Source: an uncultured Alistipes sp. (lineage in GTDB: Bacteria; Bacteroidota; Bacteroidia; Bacteroidales; Rikenellaceae). From it: DNA of 28,372 bases. Within the stretch, counting starts at the first letter, position 1; each line of letters begins with the position of its first letter. Where the stretch lies: positions 1 through 28,372 of the forward strand of contig CAAGLB010000157.1 of NCBI GenBank assembly GCA_900770635.1, written 5' to 3'. The translations under genes were made by a program, and so were the position numbers. Of this stretch, positions 13,296 to 21,807 are shown piece after piece. The notes under the pieces were generated by a model. It saw only the letters and a program-made list of their open reading frames with translations. It did not search any database and was not told the DNA's origin.

Positions 13296-14421
13296 TGCGA
13301 GGCCTAATAGGCTTGCGCAAGTTTAGTGCGGAGAGTGGCAGGTTTAGCTCCTTGATGCGTTGGCGTATAGCCTTCTCGCTGCGTCCCATGTAGATTGCAA
13401 TGTTAGATAGGCGGTTGCCATCGAAGAGTAGTGTTGCGAGCAATAGCTCTTCATCTCTCGTCCATTTGCTCCTTATGCGCTGGCCGCTATTCATCGAATA
13501 GTGGGGTGCTGGGTGGCGATGTGCGCTGGACTTTATGGGTGTTATCTGCTTTGCGATGTCGAGATGTTTGGGTGTGGAGTATCCCTTGTCGTTGCCGTTT
13601 AATGCTGTGTAGAACATCTTGTGCAATCCATATATCATGAGCGATGATGAGCGTAGGCCTATGGCAATTTGCTTGTGGGCCATGTCGTTGTGCTTGTCGA
13701 ATAGGTCGATCACTCGGCTAAGAATTCTGCTATCGCCATATATGCAATCATCTGAATCAAAGAGAATCTTATCTTTGTCAAGTTTGTGCTCAAGCTCTCT
13801 GTCCAGTGCCAGCGCAGCGAGCATTGTCGATATTATGGCTAAGGGGTAGTCATCAATAAATTTGTTGTAGTAGTTGAGCTTGCGCTTAGGGTGTTGGTAT
13901 GCTGCCGTTCCGCACTCTGTTGGTAGGCTATTGCCAAATTCTGGACGCCACATGGCGTCGAGGTCTATGAGCGACATTTCGAGATTGTGGCCAACGATTA
14001 TGTTGTCGGGCTTAATGTCGCCATGTGCGTATTCCGATTCGAGAAGTTGTAGTGCTAACCTATCGAAGGCTCTGCTTAGTGCTCGGTAGTCGGTTGTGGG
14101 GTTGCCTATAAAGCAGTTTAGTGGTACGCCTTCAACCCAAGGCAGCAGCACGATGTCGATATACTCTATGCGGCCTGTCGGCGAGTATATGCCGAACTCG
14201 TTGCAGTAGTAGTTATCGCCGTATATCGCTTTGAGGTTGCTCTTCTTGCGGAAGTAACACTTTATTAACCAATATCCCTGACGGCCTATCACGCTACAAC
14301 GTGCAGTAACGGCATTGTTTCCAGAGCATATTGTGTCGTGGTCAACCCACATGTGGTCGAGTGTGCGTAGGTAGAAATAGCTGTTGCGCAGCGTGTTTAT
14401 GATATTTATTATACTTGCCAT
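13276..14421 (-). CDS. Protein kinase-like protein fused to a Myb/SANT-like helix-turn-helix
   Basis: A 381-residue protein. Residues of about 35-260 show an atypical eukaryotic-like kinase fold. WLIKCY puts Lys54 at the ATP-anchoring position; HGDIKPDN (133-140) is the catalytic loop with Asp135, Lys137 and Asn140; LIDLDAM (151-157) replaces DFG with DLD while keeping Asp153. The later GTAAYQHPKR (171-180) fits the bacterial kinase group that has HGD and DxDxM motifs. No clear Gly-rich loop is seen. Residues of about 318-367 (KWTRDEELLLATLL, then IAIYMGRSEKAIRQRIKEL) form a Myb/SANT-like DNA-binding unit. The basic end RKPIRPRTKG may add DNA contacts. Start ATG 14421 has a perfect promoter 26 bases upstream. 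DNA-linked signalling is inferred. Confidence 0.8.
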   Translation of the reverse strand: MASIINIINTLRNSYFYLRTLDHMWVDHDTICSGNNAVTARCSVIGRQGYWLIKCYFRKKSNLKAIYGDNYYCNEFGIYSPTGRIEYIDIVLLPWVEGVPLNCFIGNPTTDYRALSRAFDRLALQLLESEYAHGDIKPDNIIVGHNLEMSLIDLDAMWRPEFGNSLPTECGTAAYQHPKRKLNYYNKFIDDYPLAIISTMLAALALDRELEHKLDKDKILFDSDDCIYGDSRILSRVIDLFDKHNDMAHKQIAIGLRSSSLMIYGLHKMFYTALNGNDKGYSTPKHLDIAKQITPIKSSAHRHPAPHYSMNSGQRIRSKWTRDEELLLATLLFDGNRLSNIAIYMGRSEKAIRQRIKELNLPLSALNLRKPIRPRTKGSRT

Positions 14422-14446
14422 AAGGATATTATATGGTAGAGTTATG

Positions 14447-14478
14447 CAAATATAAGAATTTATTGTCGTTGAGTCAAA
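14447..14478 (-). promoter_or_regulatory. Consensus promoter for the kinase-HTH gene
   Basis: Minus-strand TTTG (14478-14475), 20-base spacer, TATATTTG (14454-14447): a full Bacteroidetes consensus. Transcription would start near 14440, about 20 nt before the ATG. Confidence 0.8.
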
Positions 14479-14494
14479 AAAGAGTATAAAATAG

Positions 14495-14525
14495 TTTGAA
14501 GTACGCCTATAAAATTGTATATTTG
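14495..14525 (+). promoter_or_regulatory. Consensus promoter for the BspA-type LRR gene
   Basis: TTTG (14495-14498), 19-base spacer, TATATTTG (14518-14525): a full Bacteroidetes consensus, divergent from the kinase promoter. The leader would be about 50 nt. Confidence 0.8.
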
Positions 14526-14583
14526 CTAAACGCTATGTTGTCATAGCTCGACAAGTGCAAACATAATTATACTACTAACATAG

Positions 14584-17079
14584 ATGAAACGCATATCTTT
14601 TACACTAATTTTACTGCTCGCCACGCTATGCTCTGCATGGGCTCAGTGTCCTAATAACGAGATTTGGTACACTACAACTGATGGTCATGAGGCTATGGAG
14701 TTCTCATCGGGAGATAACGAGGTAGAATCGCACGAGTGGGTGGGCGACAAGTATGTTGTTAGGGGTGCTTACTCGTGGGCTAACTTCTCGTTCGAGAATT
14801 GCAAAACCCTAAAAAGTGTGACAATCGCCGATGGCGTAAAGAAGATTGCTGCCGACTGCTTTAATGGCTGTACAAGCCTCGAGAGTGTCGTGCTGCCTAA
14901 TAGCGTGGTGGATATTCAAGATCGAGCATTTATCGACTGCTCGGCACTCAAGGATATCGTTTTGCCAAGTAGCGTTAAGAGCATTGGTTACGAGGTATTT
15001 AATGGATGTTCCAGCCTTGAACATATCAACATTCCAACGGCTGTTGTATCAATTAGCTGGCCTGTGTTTAGTGGCTGCGACAGCTTGCGTTCGTTCGAGG
15101 GTAAGTATGCATCGACTGATGGTCGATGTCTTGTTGCGGGTGGAGCGCTCATGGCCTTTGCCCCTAATGGCGTTGTCGACTATGTGATCCCAAGCGGCGT
15201 GACGACTATTGGCGACGAGGTCTTTTACAATGCCACCTCGTTGGAGAGTGTCACCATGAATGCTGGCGTTAAGTCTATCGGATCGAATGCCTTTGATGGA
15301 TGCACGGCATTGCGCAAAGTTGTGTTGTCGCCAACACTTAAAGATATCGGATTTGGAGCGTTTAATGGCTGTTCGAGCCTCGAGGCGATAAACATCCCAC
15401 AGAGCGTCGAGTCGATTTGTTGGCCAGTGTTTAGCAGGTGTAGTAGCCTTAGCTCGTTCTCGGGTAAGTATGCATCTAAGGATGGTAAGTTCCTCTCGGA
15501 GGATGGCTACATCGTGGCATTTGCATCGAACGGAACAACGGAATATACTATCCCTGATAGCATAACCATCATCGGCGACGAGGCCTTCTGTGGCTCTCAG
15601 TCGCTCGAGAGCATCGTAATCCCCGAGAGCGTGACGCTTATCAGCTCGGGAGCTTTCAACGGTTGTAGCTCGTTGAAGAGCATCGTTTTCCCAAACACCA
15701 TCACCGAGATAGGCTTTGACGCATTTAGAAACTGCACAAGCCTTGAGGATGTAACCCTGCCATCGAGCATCACTAAGATCGAGAATGGAATGTTTGCAGA
15801 GTGCACCAGCATCAAGACTTTCACGATACCAAACACTATTACCGCCATTGGCGACGGCGCTTTTGAGGGATGCTCGGCTTTGAGCGAGATTAGCATACCA
15901 AGCAGCGTGACAATGATGGGACAGTATATCTTTAATGGATGTAGCAACCTCAAGAGCATGATTGTCGATGTTAGATTGTCGCTCATCGAGCGCAAGATAA
16001 TTCGCCAGCTCGAGCATATCACATTGCTTGATAATGCAAGTATTGATGACAACACATTCAGCAGCTGCCACAAGATGCGCTCTTATAGTGGTAAGTATGC
16101 CTCGGCGGATGGCCGTTGCCTCATCAAGGACAACCATCTCGTGGCATTTGCTCTTGTTGACGTTGTTGATTATGTCATCCCCGATGGCGTGACTTCGATT
16201 TCTGATCATCTATTCGACGGCTGCCGCACGCTTAAAAATATCACCATACCAAGCAGTGTGACACATATCGGTAAAGATGCTTTCCGTGATTGCCAGAACC
16301 TCGTTAGGATGACTCTCGGCTGCGACTTGTCGCTTCTTGACGATGCCACACTAAAACGTCTTGAAGAGGTGACATTAACTAAGGGTGTGGTCCTTGGCGA
16401 CAACAGGTTTAGGCAGTGCCCAGCACTCAGAATGTTTAGCGGCGAGCATTCATCCGACGATGGTCGTTGTTTGATTGTCGACGGACGCATCGTAGCCTTT
16501 GCCTCTGCGGGGCTAACGCAATATACTATTCCCGAGAGTGTTACAGCGATTGATGATGCTGTGTTCATGGGATGTCGATATCTTAAAAGCATCACGATAC
16601 CAAGCAGCGTGAAATCTATCGGTAAGGATGTATTCAAAGGTTGCTACGACCTTGCCACTATGACCATCGGCTGTGATGTTTCGCTTGTGGGCAATGATGT
16701 TTTGAAATATCTCAAAAATGTTGTCCTCATGGAGGGAATTACAGCCATCCCTAATAATATGTTTGAGAATTGCTTAGATCTGAAAAGTATCGTCATTGCT
16801 GATACTGTTACCTCGATTGGCGACATGGCATTTAGTCGATGCCTAGCCCTCGAGTCGGTGACCATGCCAAGCAGCGTTACTAATTTGGGTGTCAACGTGT
16901 TTAAGGGATGCGAAAATCTCAAATCTATCAGCTGCATGTCGATGCTGCCTCCTGCCGTTGGCTCGCTTGGTGTGGCTGTTGATAGCGTGAAGCTGTTTGT
17001 GCCTCGTAAGGCTTATAAGGCCTACCGCGCGCATGGCGTGTGGGGAAGTTTCGGCGATAACCTATCCCCTACATTGTAG
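14584..17079 (+). CDS. BspA-type leucine-rich-repeat surface or secreted protein
   Basis: An 831-residue exported protein. Residues 1-20 form a Sec signal peptide ending AWAQ, with no lipobox. From about residue 70 onwards it is built of LRR_5/BspA repeats of the form GCxSLxxIxIPxSVxxIGxxAFxxC. A longer module (KYAS-DGRCL, then AFA, then YxIPxxVTxIxDxxF) occurs four times, near residues 173-214, 294-335, 503-544 and 620-661. The end (LFVPRKAYKAYRAHGVWGSFG) is a familiar close for this family. I see no T9SS C-terminal signal or LPXTG anchor, so attachment is unclear. BspA proteins of oral and gut Bacteroidetes bind host matrix proteins and other bacteria; a binding role here is inferred. It has its own promoter, divergent from the kinase-HTH gene. 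Confidence 0.9.
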   Translation: MKRISFTLILLLATLCSAWAQCPNNEIWYTTTDGHEAMEFSSGDNEVESHEWVGDKYVVRGAYSWANFSFENCKTLKSVTIADGVKKIAADCFNGCTSLESVVLPNSVVDIQDRAFIDCSALKDIVLPSSVKSIGYEVFNGCSSLEHINIPTAVVSISWPVFSGCDSLRSFEGKYASTDGRCLVAGGALMAFAPNGVVDYVIPSGVTTIGDEVFYNATSLESVTMNAGVKSIGSNAFDGCTALRKVVLSPTLKDIGFGAFNGCSSLEAINIPQSVESICWPVFSRCSSLSSFSGKYASKDGKFLSEDGYIVAFASNGTTEYTIPDSITIIGDEAFCGSQSLESIVIPESVTLISSGAFNGCSSLKSIVFPNTITEIGFDAFRNCTSLEDVTLPSSITKIENGMFAECTSIKTFTIPNTITAIGDGAFEGCSALSEISIPSSVTMMGQYIFNGCSNLKSMIVDVRLSLIERKIIRQLEHITLLDNASIDDNTFSSCHKMRSYSGKYASADGRCLIKDNHLVAFALVDVVDYVIPDGVTSISDHLFDGCRTLKNITIPSSVTHIGKDAFRDCQNLVRMTLGCDLSLLDDATLKRLEEVTLTKGVVLGDNRFRQCPALRMFSGEHSSDDGRCLIVDGRIVAFASAGLTQYTIPESVTAIDDAVFMGCRYLKSITIPSSVKSIGKDVFKGCYDLATMTIGCDVSLVGNDVLKYLKNVVLMEGITAIPNNMFENCLDLKSIVIADTVTSIGDMAFSRCLALESVTMPSSVTNLGVNVFKGCENLKSISCMSMLPPAVGSLGVAVDSVKLFVPRKAYKAYRAHGVWGSFGDNLSPTL

Positions 17080-17120
17080 GAGCATGATTGCGATTAACCT
17101 ATTTTGAAAACTATATAACT

Positions 17121-18290
17121 ATGAACAATTTTATTTATGATATCCCTGTAAAGGTCTATTTTGGCCGTGATCAGCTATCGCATCTTGGTACAGAACTGCG
17201 TAAGTTTGGCCGTCGTGTATTGCTCACCTATGGTGGTGGCTCTATTAAGCGCAATGGATTGTACGATAGGGTGGTAGCCGAGCTTCGAGCTGCCGATATG
17301 GAGGTTTTTGAGCTTTCGGGCATCGAGCCTAATCCTCGTATCGAGTCGGTGCGCCAGGGTGTTGCTATATGCAAGGAGCAGAATATCGACGTGCTGTTGG
17401 CCGTAGGTGGTGGCTCTACTATCGACGCCACTAAGTTTATGGCTGCGGGAGCATGTGTCGAGCACGATGCGTGGGAGTTCTTCGGTGCTGGCGCTAAGCC
17501 TATCGAGCGAGCATTGCCTATTGTCACTATTCTCACACTCTCGGCTACTGGCTCCGAGATGGATACTGGAGGTGTTATCTCAAACCTCGAAACGGGCGAT
17601 AAGCTCGGCCGCCTTGCTCAGCCACTACTACCTAAGGTGTCGTTCCTCGATCCTACGCTCACTTACTCTGTTAGCGCCTACCAGACGGCATGCGGTGCTG
17701 CCGACATAATGTCGCACATCATGGAGGTATATTTCAATATGAACAAAGATCTCTTTATGCTCGATTGCTTTATGGAGGGCATGCTCAAAACTGTGGTAAA
17801 GTACGCCCCTGTGGCTATTGCTGAGCCCGAAAACTACGAGGCACGTGCCAACCTTATGTGGACATCGTCGTGGGCTATCAATGGCTTTATCAACGGTGGC
17901 AAGAAGAAGGCGTGGAGCTGTCATCCTATGGAGCACGAGCTCTCGGCACTCTACGACATTACGCATGGCCTTGGCTTGGCTATCCTCACCCCTCGCTGGA
18001 TGGAGTACTGCCTCGACGAGAGCAATGTAGATAGGTATGTCACCTTTGGTGTTAATGTCTTTGGTATCGATCCTCAGCTCGAGCCTATGGCCATTGCCCG
18101 TGAGAGCATCAAGCGTCTGTCCGACTTCTTCTTCAAGACGCTCGGCCTTAAGAGCACCTTTACCGAGGTGGGCATCAAGCGTGAAGATTTCCGCCGTATG
18201 GCCGAGAAAGCATGCCGATATGGCGACATTAAGGGTTTCAAGACGCTAACAGTTGACGATGTGGTGAACATTTTTGAGATGTGTTTGTAG
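17121..18290 (+). CDS. Iron-containing alcohol dehydrogenase (butanol dehydrogenase/YqhD-like)
   Basis: A 389-residue cytoplasmic group III alcohol dehydrogenase that reduces aldehydes to alcohols with NAD(P)H. The nucleotide-binding loop GGGSTIDATKF lies near residue 95. Fe ligands are visible as Asp and His in ADIMSHIMEV and the two His in HPMEHELSALYDITHGLGL. The start MNNFIYDIPVKVYFG at 17121 fits the family; an upstream TTG frame from 17088 adds 11 unlikely residues. Overall it is closest by eye to YqhD/BdhA. It lies 41 bp after the LRR gene with no obvious promoter or terminator between them, so read-through is possible. It ends at a strong bidirectional terminator. Confidence 0.92.
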   Translation: MNNFIYDIPVKVYFGRDQLSHLGTELRKFGRRVLLTYGGGSIKRNGLYDRVVAELRAADMEVFELSGIEPNPRIESVRQGVAICKEQNIDVLLAVGGGSTIDATKFMAAGACVEHDAWEFFGAGAKPIERALPIVTILTLSATGSEMDTGGVISNLETGDKLGRLAQPLLPKVSFLDPTLTYSVSAYQTACGAADIMSHIMEVYFNMNKDLFMLDCFMEGMLKTVVKYAPVAIAEPENYEARANLMWTSSWAINGFINGGKKKAWSCHPMEHELSALYDITHGLGLAILTPRWMEYCLDESNVDRYVTFGVNVFGIDPQLEPMAIARESIKRLSDFFFKTLGLKSTFTEVGIKREDFRRMAEKACRYGDIKGFKTLTVDDVVNIFEMCL

Positions 18291-18311
18291 CACTCTCGCC
18301 GTATAGAAACC

Positions 18312-18352
18312 AAAAGTGCCTGTCCAATATGTTGATTTGGACAGGCACTTTT
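18312..18352. terminator. Bidirectional terminator between adh and the flavodiiron gene
   Basis: Perfect 16-bp stem (18312-18327 with 18337-18352), 9-base loop, A run on one side and TTTT on the other. It sits between convergent genes ending at 18290 and 18374. Confidence 0.92.
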
Positions 18353-18373
18353 ATTGTGTAGTGGCTTATTGGG

Positions 18374-19540
18374 CTATGCCAATAGCTCGTCGGCCAAGCG
18401 CTCTAAGGCTGGAATGTCCTGAGGCTTAAGGCGTGAGGTGATGGTCACCATAGGCTCGATGACCTGAACATCCTTGAAGCGGTCGATGATGTTGTGCATA
18501 GCACGGCCTGCTGATGGTGCCCACGAGCCATTCTCGATGATGCCTATGCGGCGCTTGCAGAAGTTCTTGATTGCAAGGTGGTGCAAGAAGTCGTGCATTG
18601 GTGGGAACACGTCTGAGTCGTATGATGCTGCTGCAACAACGAGCTTGCTATAGCGGAAGGCATCCTCCACAGCCTCGGCCATATCGCAGCGTGAAAGGTC
18701 GCAAACGACAACCTTCTCGGCACCACGAGCACGAAGCATGTCGGCAAACTTGCGAGCAACCTCGCCAGTGTTACCATGAATAGATGCGTAGGCAACCAAA
18801 ACACCCTCGGTCTCGGGCTCATACTTGCTCCATGTGTCGTAGAGGCCGATGTAGTAGCCGAGATTCTCCGTAAGAATAGGACCATGCAACGGACAGATGA
18901 TTGCGATGTCGAGGGTTGCGGCCTTCTTGAGAAGTGTCTGCACAGGACCGCCATACTTACCACAGATGTTGAAGTAGTAGCGACGAGCCTCGCATGCCCA
19001 CTCATCCTCAGTGTAGCACAAAGCACCAAACTTACCGAAGCCATCAGCCGAGAACAACACCTTCTCCTTGCTGTCGTAGGTCACCATAACCTCGGGCCAG
19101 TGGACCATTGGAGCCATGACAAAGTGAAGTGTGCGGCCACCAAGCGAGAGTGTGCCACCCTCCTTGACGCCGATAACACGACCCTCAAACTGAGTCTCAA
19201 AGAAGAACTGAGGCATCATCTTAACAGCCTTGTCCGAAGCGACAACCTGCATGTCGGGGTAGAGCTCCATAGCCTTGGCGATGTTGCCTGCGTGGTCGGG
19301 CTCAAGGTGCTGAACAATAAGATAGTCGGGTTTGCGGCCATCGAGTGCAACACGCAAATTCTCGATCCACTCGCTGCCCTTGCGAGGATCAACAGTATCC
19401 ATCACTGCCACCTTCTCGTCGAAGATGATGTATGAGTTATACGACACACCATGAGGCACTACATACTGGCTCTCGAAGAGGTCGATATCGGTATCGTCGA
19501 CACCAATATACTTGATTGAATCAGTTATATTCTTAATCAT
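18374..19540 (-). CDS. Class A flavodiiron protein (FprA-like, oxygen/NO reductase)
   Basis: A 388-residue soluble enzyme that reduces O2 to water or NO to N2O, protecting anaerobes. The N-terminal metallo-beta-lactamase-like domain carries the diiron ligands His78, Glu80, Asp82 and His83 (HLEPDH), His147 (MVHWPE), Asp166 (SADGFG) and His219 (PLHGP). The flavodoxin domain from about 247 has the FMN phosphate loop YASIHGNTGEVA. There is no fused rubredoxin or flavin reductase, so electrons must come from a separate partner. The ATG at 19540 is chosen; one at 19549 would add MCK. A near-consensus promoter lies at 19568-19598, divergent from znuA. Confidence 0.93.
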   Translation of the reverse strand: MIKNITDSIKYIGVDDTDIDLFESQYVVPHGVSYNSYIIFDEKVAVMDTVDPRKGSEWIENLRVALDGRKPDYLIVQHLEPDHAGNIAKAMELYPDMQVVASDKAVKMMPQFFFETQFEGRVIGVKEGGTLSLGGRTLHFVMAPMVHWPEVMVTYDSKEKVLFSADGFGKFGALCYTEDEWACEARRYYFNICGKYGGPVQTLLKKAATLDIAIICPLHGPILTENLGYYIGLYDTWSKYEPETEGVLVAYASIHGNTGEVARKFADMLRARGAEKVVVCDLSRCDMAEAVEDAFRYSKLVVAAASYDSDVFPPMHDFLHHLAIKNFCKRRIGIIENGSWAPSAGRAMHNIIDRFKDVQVIEPMVTITSRLKPQDIPALERLADELLA

Positions 19541-19567
19541 TTTGCACATGTTTTTAATTTATAAGGG

Positions 19568-19598
19568 CAAATATCTAAAAAAATAGGGAGAAATCAAA
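19568..19598 (-). promoter_or_regulatory. Promoter for the flavodiiron gene
   Basis: Minus-strand TTTG (19598-19595), 19-base spacer, GATATTTG (19575-19568): one mismatch from TAnnTTTG. The leader would be roughly 20 nt. Confidence 0.5.
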
Positions 19599-19617
19599 AT
19601 TTAGTCACACTTTTTTA

Positions 19618-19625
19618 TATCTTTG
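19618..19625 (+). promoter_or_regulatory. -7 box for znuA-znuC
   Basis: TATCTTTG fits the consensus and lies 20 bases before the znuA ATG. No clean TTTG at -33; TTTAG near 19600 is the closest. No obvious Zur-type palindrome was recognised. Confidence 0.5.
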
Positions 19626-19645
19626 TCACAACAATATTGCAATTT

Positions 19646-20497
19646 ATGAAAAGATTTATACTAATATCCCTACTCGCTCTTCTCGCCGTAGCTTGTGCTA
19701 CACCTAAAACGAGCGACAATAAAAAGACTATATTTGTAACAATAGCACCGCTCAAACACTTTGCCGAGGAGCTCACCTGTGGCGACTTCGACGTAAGGTT
19801 GTTGGTGAAGCAGGGAGCAAGTCCCGAAACATTCGAGCCTTCGTCGGCAGACATAACAGCGCTCCAAAGTGCTAAATACATCTTCTCAACAGGCCTTATA
19901 AGCTTCGAGCAGAGCCTCGTGAAGCACATCGATAACGGCTCGGTGGTTAATCTGTCGCAGGGCATCACCACGCTTGCCGGCAGCTGCTCGCACCACCACT
20001 GCAACCATTCGCATGGCATAGATCCCCACATCTGGACATCGCCACGTGAGCTATGCAAGATGGTTGAGAATATGCGTAATGCCATCATGGAGGCCTATCC
20101 CGACTCGGCGAAATATGGCGAGGCGGCCGATGCGATAATAGCTCGACTCGACTCACTCGACAGCTACTGCTCATCACGCTTCGACGACGGCAAAAAACGT
20201 GCAATAATGATCTATCATCCTGCCTACACCTACCTTGCTCACAACTGTGGCATCGAGCAGATAGCCATAGAGAACGAGGGCAAAGAGCCTACGCCTAAGC
20301 ATATTGCGAAGCTCGTGGAGAAGGGACGTGAGATGGGTATAAAGAGAATATTTCATCAGCCACAATATAGCGCCGATAAGCTGCGCTCGATAGCCTCGGA
20401 GCTGGGCGCAGAGATTGTTGTTACCGATCCTTTGGCACTCGACATCGAAGCTGAGATACGACGAGTTGTTGACTTAATTGCTGATGAGAATGAGTAG
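19646..20497 (+). CDS. znuA: Zinc ABC transporter substrate-binding lipoprotein
   Basis: A 283-residue cluster A-I binding protein delivering zinc to an inner-membrane ABC transporter. Lipobox LAVAC gives Cys17 as the lipid anchor. A His/Cys-rich loop (SCSHHHCNHSHG, about 113-124) is typical of ZnuA. Ligand candidates are His128 (DPHIWTSP) and His191 (YHPAYTYLA). The usual first His of the PHxYEP motif is replaced (SPETFEPS), as I recall seeing in some Bacteroidetes homologues. The start at ATG 19646 gives a proper signal peptide; the TTG at 19637 is rejected. The stop overlaps znuC, implying coupled translation. Zn versus Mn preference is inferred from the His loop. Confidence 0.88.
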   Translation: MKRFILISLLALLAVACATPKTSDNKKTIFVTIAPLKHFAEELTCGDFDVRLLVKQGASPETFEPSSADITALQSAKYIFSTGLISFEQSLVKHIDNGSVVNLSQGITTLAGSCSHHHCNHSHGIDPHIWTSPRELCKMVENMRNAIMEAYPDSAKYGEAADAIIARLDSLDSYCSSRFDDGKKRAIMIYHPAYTYLAHNCGIEQIAIENEGKEPTPKHIAKLVEKGREMGIKRIFHQPQYSADKLRSIASELGAEIVVTDPLALDIEAEIRRVVDLIADENE

Positions 20498-21272
20498 TCA
20501 AAGAACGATAATCAAGCTACGTGATGTTGGGGTACGCTATGACGGGGTTGTGGCCCTGGAGCACGTAAACCTCGACATCTATGCAGACGATTTTGTGGGC
20601 ATAATAGGCCCTAATGGTGGTGGTAAGTCGTCACTCGTAAAGGCCGTCATGGGGCTAATACCGCACTCGGGAAGCATGGAGTTTGCACCCAGTATAATGC
20701 ACGGTGGCAAGCCGCATATTGGCTACATGCCGCAGATAACCTCCTTCGATAAGGCGTTTCCAATATCTGTCGAGGAGGTGGTGATGTCGGGGCTCCAACG
20801 TGAGCACAGCATGCTTAGACGTTATAGCCGAGATGACCGTAGGCGTGTTCAAGAGATTCTTGAACTAACATCGCTTAACAGCCTAAGCAAGCGAGCTATA
20901 GGTGAGCTATCGGGTGGTCAGCAGCAACGAGTATTGCTCTGCCGAGCAATCATCTCAAACCCCAAAATTCTGATTCTCGACGAGCCAACAAACTTTGTCG
21001 ACAACCGCTTCGAGAACGAGCTATACAACCTTCTGCACCACCTATCCGAGAAGATGGCAATAGTGATGGTTTCGCACGACATAGGAACAATATCGAGCGT
21101 TGTGCGTAGCATCGTGTGCGTCAATCGTCATGTACACCGCCACGACTCCAACATAATCACCGAGGAGCAGCTGCGCAACTACAACTGCCCAATACAGCTA
21201 ATCTCGCACGGCAACATACCGCATACCATACTTGGCGAGCACCACCATTGTCCGCATTGCGAGAAACACTAA
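20484..21272 (+). CDS. znuC: Zinc ABC transporter ATP-binding protein
   Basis: The ATPase of the zinc uptake system, 263 residues. Walker A GPNGGGKSS, signature LSGGQQQR, Walker B ILILDEPT and switch His (VSHD) are all present. The C-terminus ends in a His/Cys-rich tail (GEHHHCPHCEKH) that may bind metal. ATGs at 20484 and 20490 both overlap the end of znuA, which fits translational coupling. No permease gene follows: after the terminator the next gene is on the other strand. Confidence 0.9.
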   Translation: MRMSSQRTIIKLRDVGVRYDGVVALEHVNLDIYADDFVGIIGPNGGGKSSLVKAVMGLIPHSGSMEFAPSIMHGGKPHIGYMPQITSFDKAFPISVEEVVMSGLQREHSMLRRYSRDDRRRVQEILELTSLNSLSKRAIGELSGGQQQRVLLCRAIISNPKILILDEPTNFVDNRFENELYNLLHHLSEKMAIVMVSHDIGTISSVVRSIVCVNRHVHRHDSNIITEEQLRNYNCPIQLISHGNIPHTILGEHHHCPHCEKH

Positions 21273-21291
21273 ACCATTTGTTGGAAGATAT

Positions 21292-21325
21292 GAAAATAGC
21301 GTAGCTTTTGGGCTACGCTATTTTC
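21292..21325. terminator. Bidirectional terminator between znuC and the calycin-like lipoprotein gene
   Basis: Perfect 14-bp stem (21292-21305 with 21312-21325) with a 6-base loop, starting with A4 and ending with T4, then CGTTTTGG. It separates convergent genes ending at 21272 and 21341. Confidence 0.9.
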
Positions 21326-21340
21326 GTTTTGGTAGGGCTG

Positions 21341-21796
21341 TTACTTTATTCCCTCATACGTTACGGGATACTCGCCGCACATGAAACTAAGGTTCATAGT
21401 GTTGTTAGTGATTGCTCCTACAAGCTCGGTGATGGTGAACTTCTCGAAAGGACCACCCATAGCATAAGGGACGATGCCGTTGCCCGCAAGAACATAGTTG
21501 CCCACAGCGCCCAAGCAGTCAACGCCCTCGACAACCATGTCGAGCTTGATAGGCATTGCCTCGGCGAACTTCACCTTGTACATCACAAAGTTAAGCTTGC
21601 CGTCGATAATCTCGTAGTCAATCTTAACATCCTCCTGGGTGTAGAATGTGCCGTCGTTCTGATCAACTGTGAGTGTGCCTACGTAGCACTCCTTCTCAAC
21701 GGGCTTTGGGGGTAGGGTGTTGTTCTCGCCATTCTCGCACGATGCAAAGAGCATTGCCAAGAACATGATGCCAGGGATAAGCTTTCTGATTTTCAT
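21341..21796 (-). CDS. Calycin-like beta-barrel lipoprotein
   Basis: A 151-residue lipoprotein. Lipobox LFASC gives Cys20. The mature part (CYVGTLTV, YTQEDVKIDYEI, DGKLNFVMYKVKFAEAMPIKLDMVV, TITELVGAITNNTMNLSFMCGEYPVTYEG) fits the calycin-like domain of Bacteroidales surface lipoproteins (PF13944 type, by recall). It starts 11 bp after the TonB-dependent receptor on the same strand, so the two form one transcription unit. A role as surface partner of the receptor, binding a small hydrophobic or metal-complexed ligand, is inferred. Ends at a strong terminator. Confidence 0.78.
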   Translation of the reverse strand: MKIRKLIPGIMFLAMLFASCENGENNTLPPKPVEKECYVGTLTVDQNDGTFYTQEDVKIDYEIIDGKLNFVMYKVKFAEAMPIKLDMVVEGVDCLGAVGNYVLAGNGIVPYAMGGPFEKFTITELVGAITNNTMNLSFMCGEYPVTYEGIK

Positions 21797-21807
21797 AATG
21801 TTAGATA

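Noticed and set aside
15049..16209. A 386-codon minus-strand frame opposite the BspA-type gene
   Set aside because: It arises from the codon pattern of the LRR repeats on the other strand; the predicted peptide has no fold signals and no promoter.
14584..17079. Repeats in the LRR gene as a CRISPR array
   Set aside because: The repeats are in-frame, degenerate protein-coding units with no constant repeat-spacer structure; no cas genes are in the window.
17088..17120. Upstream TTG start for the alcohol dehydrogenase
   Set aside because: Adds 11 residues that do not match the family; ATG at 17121 gives the usual start.
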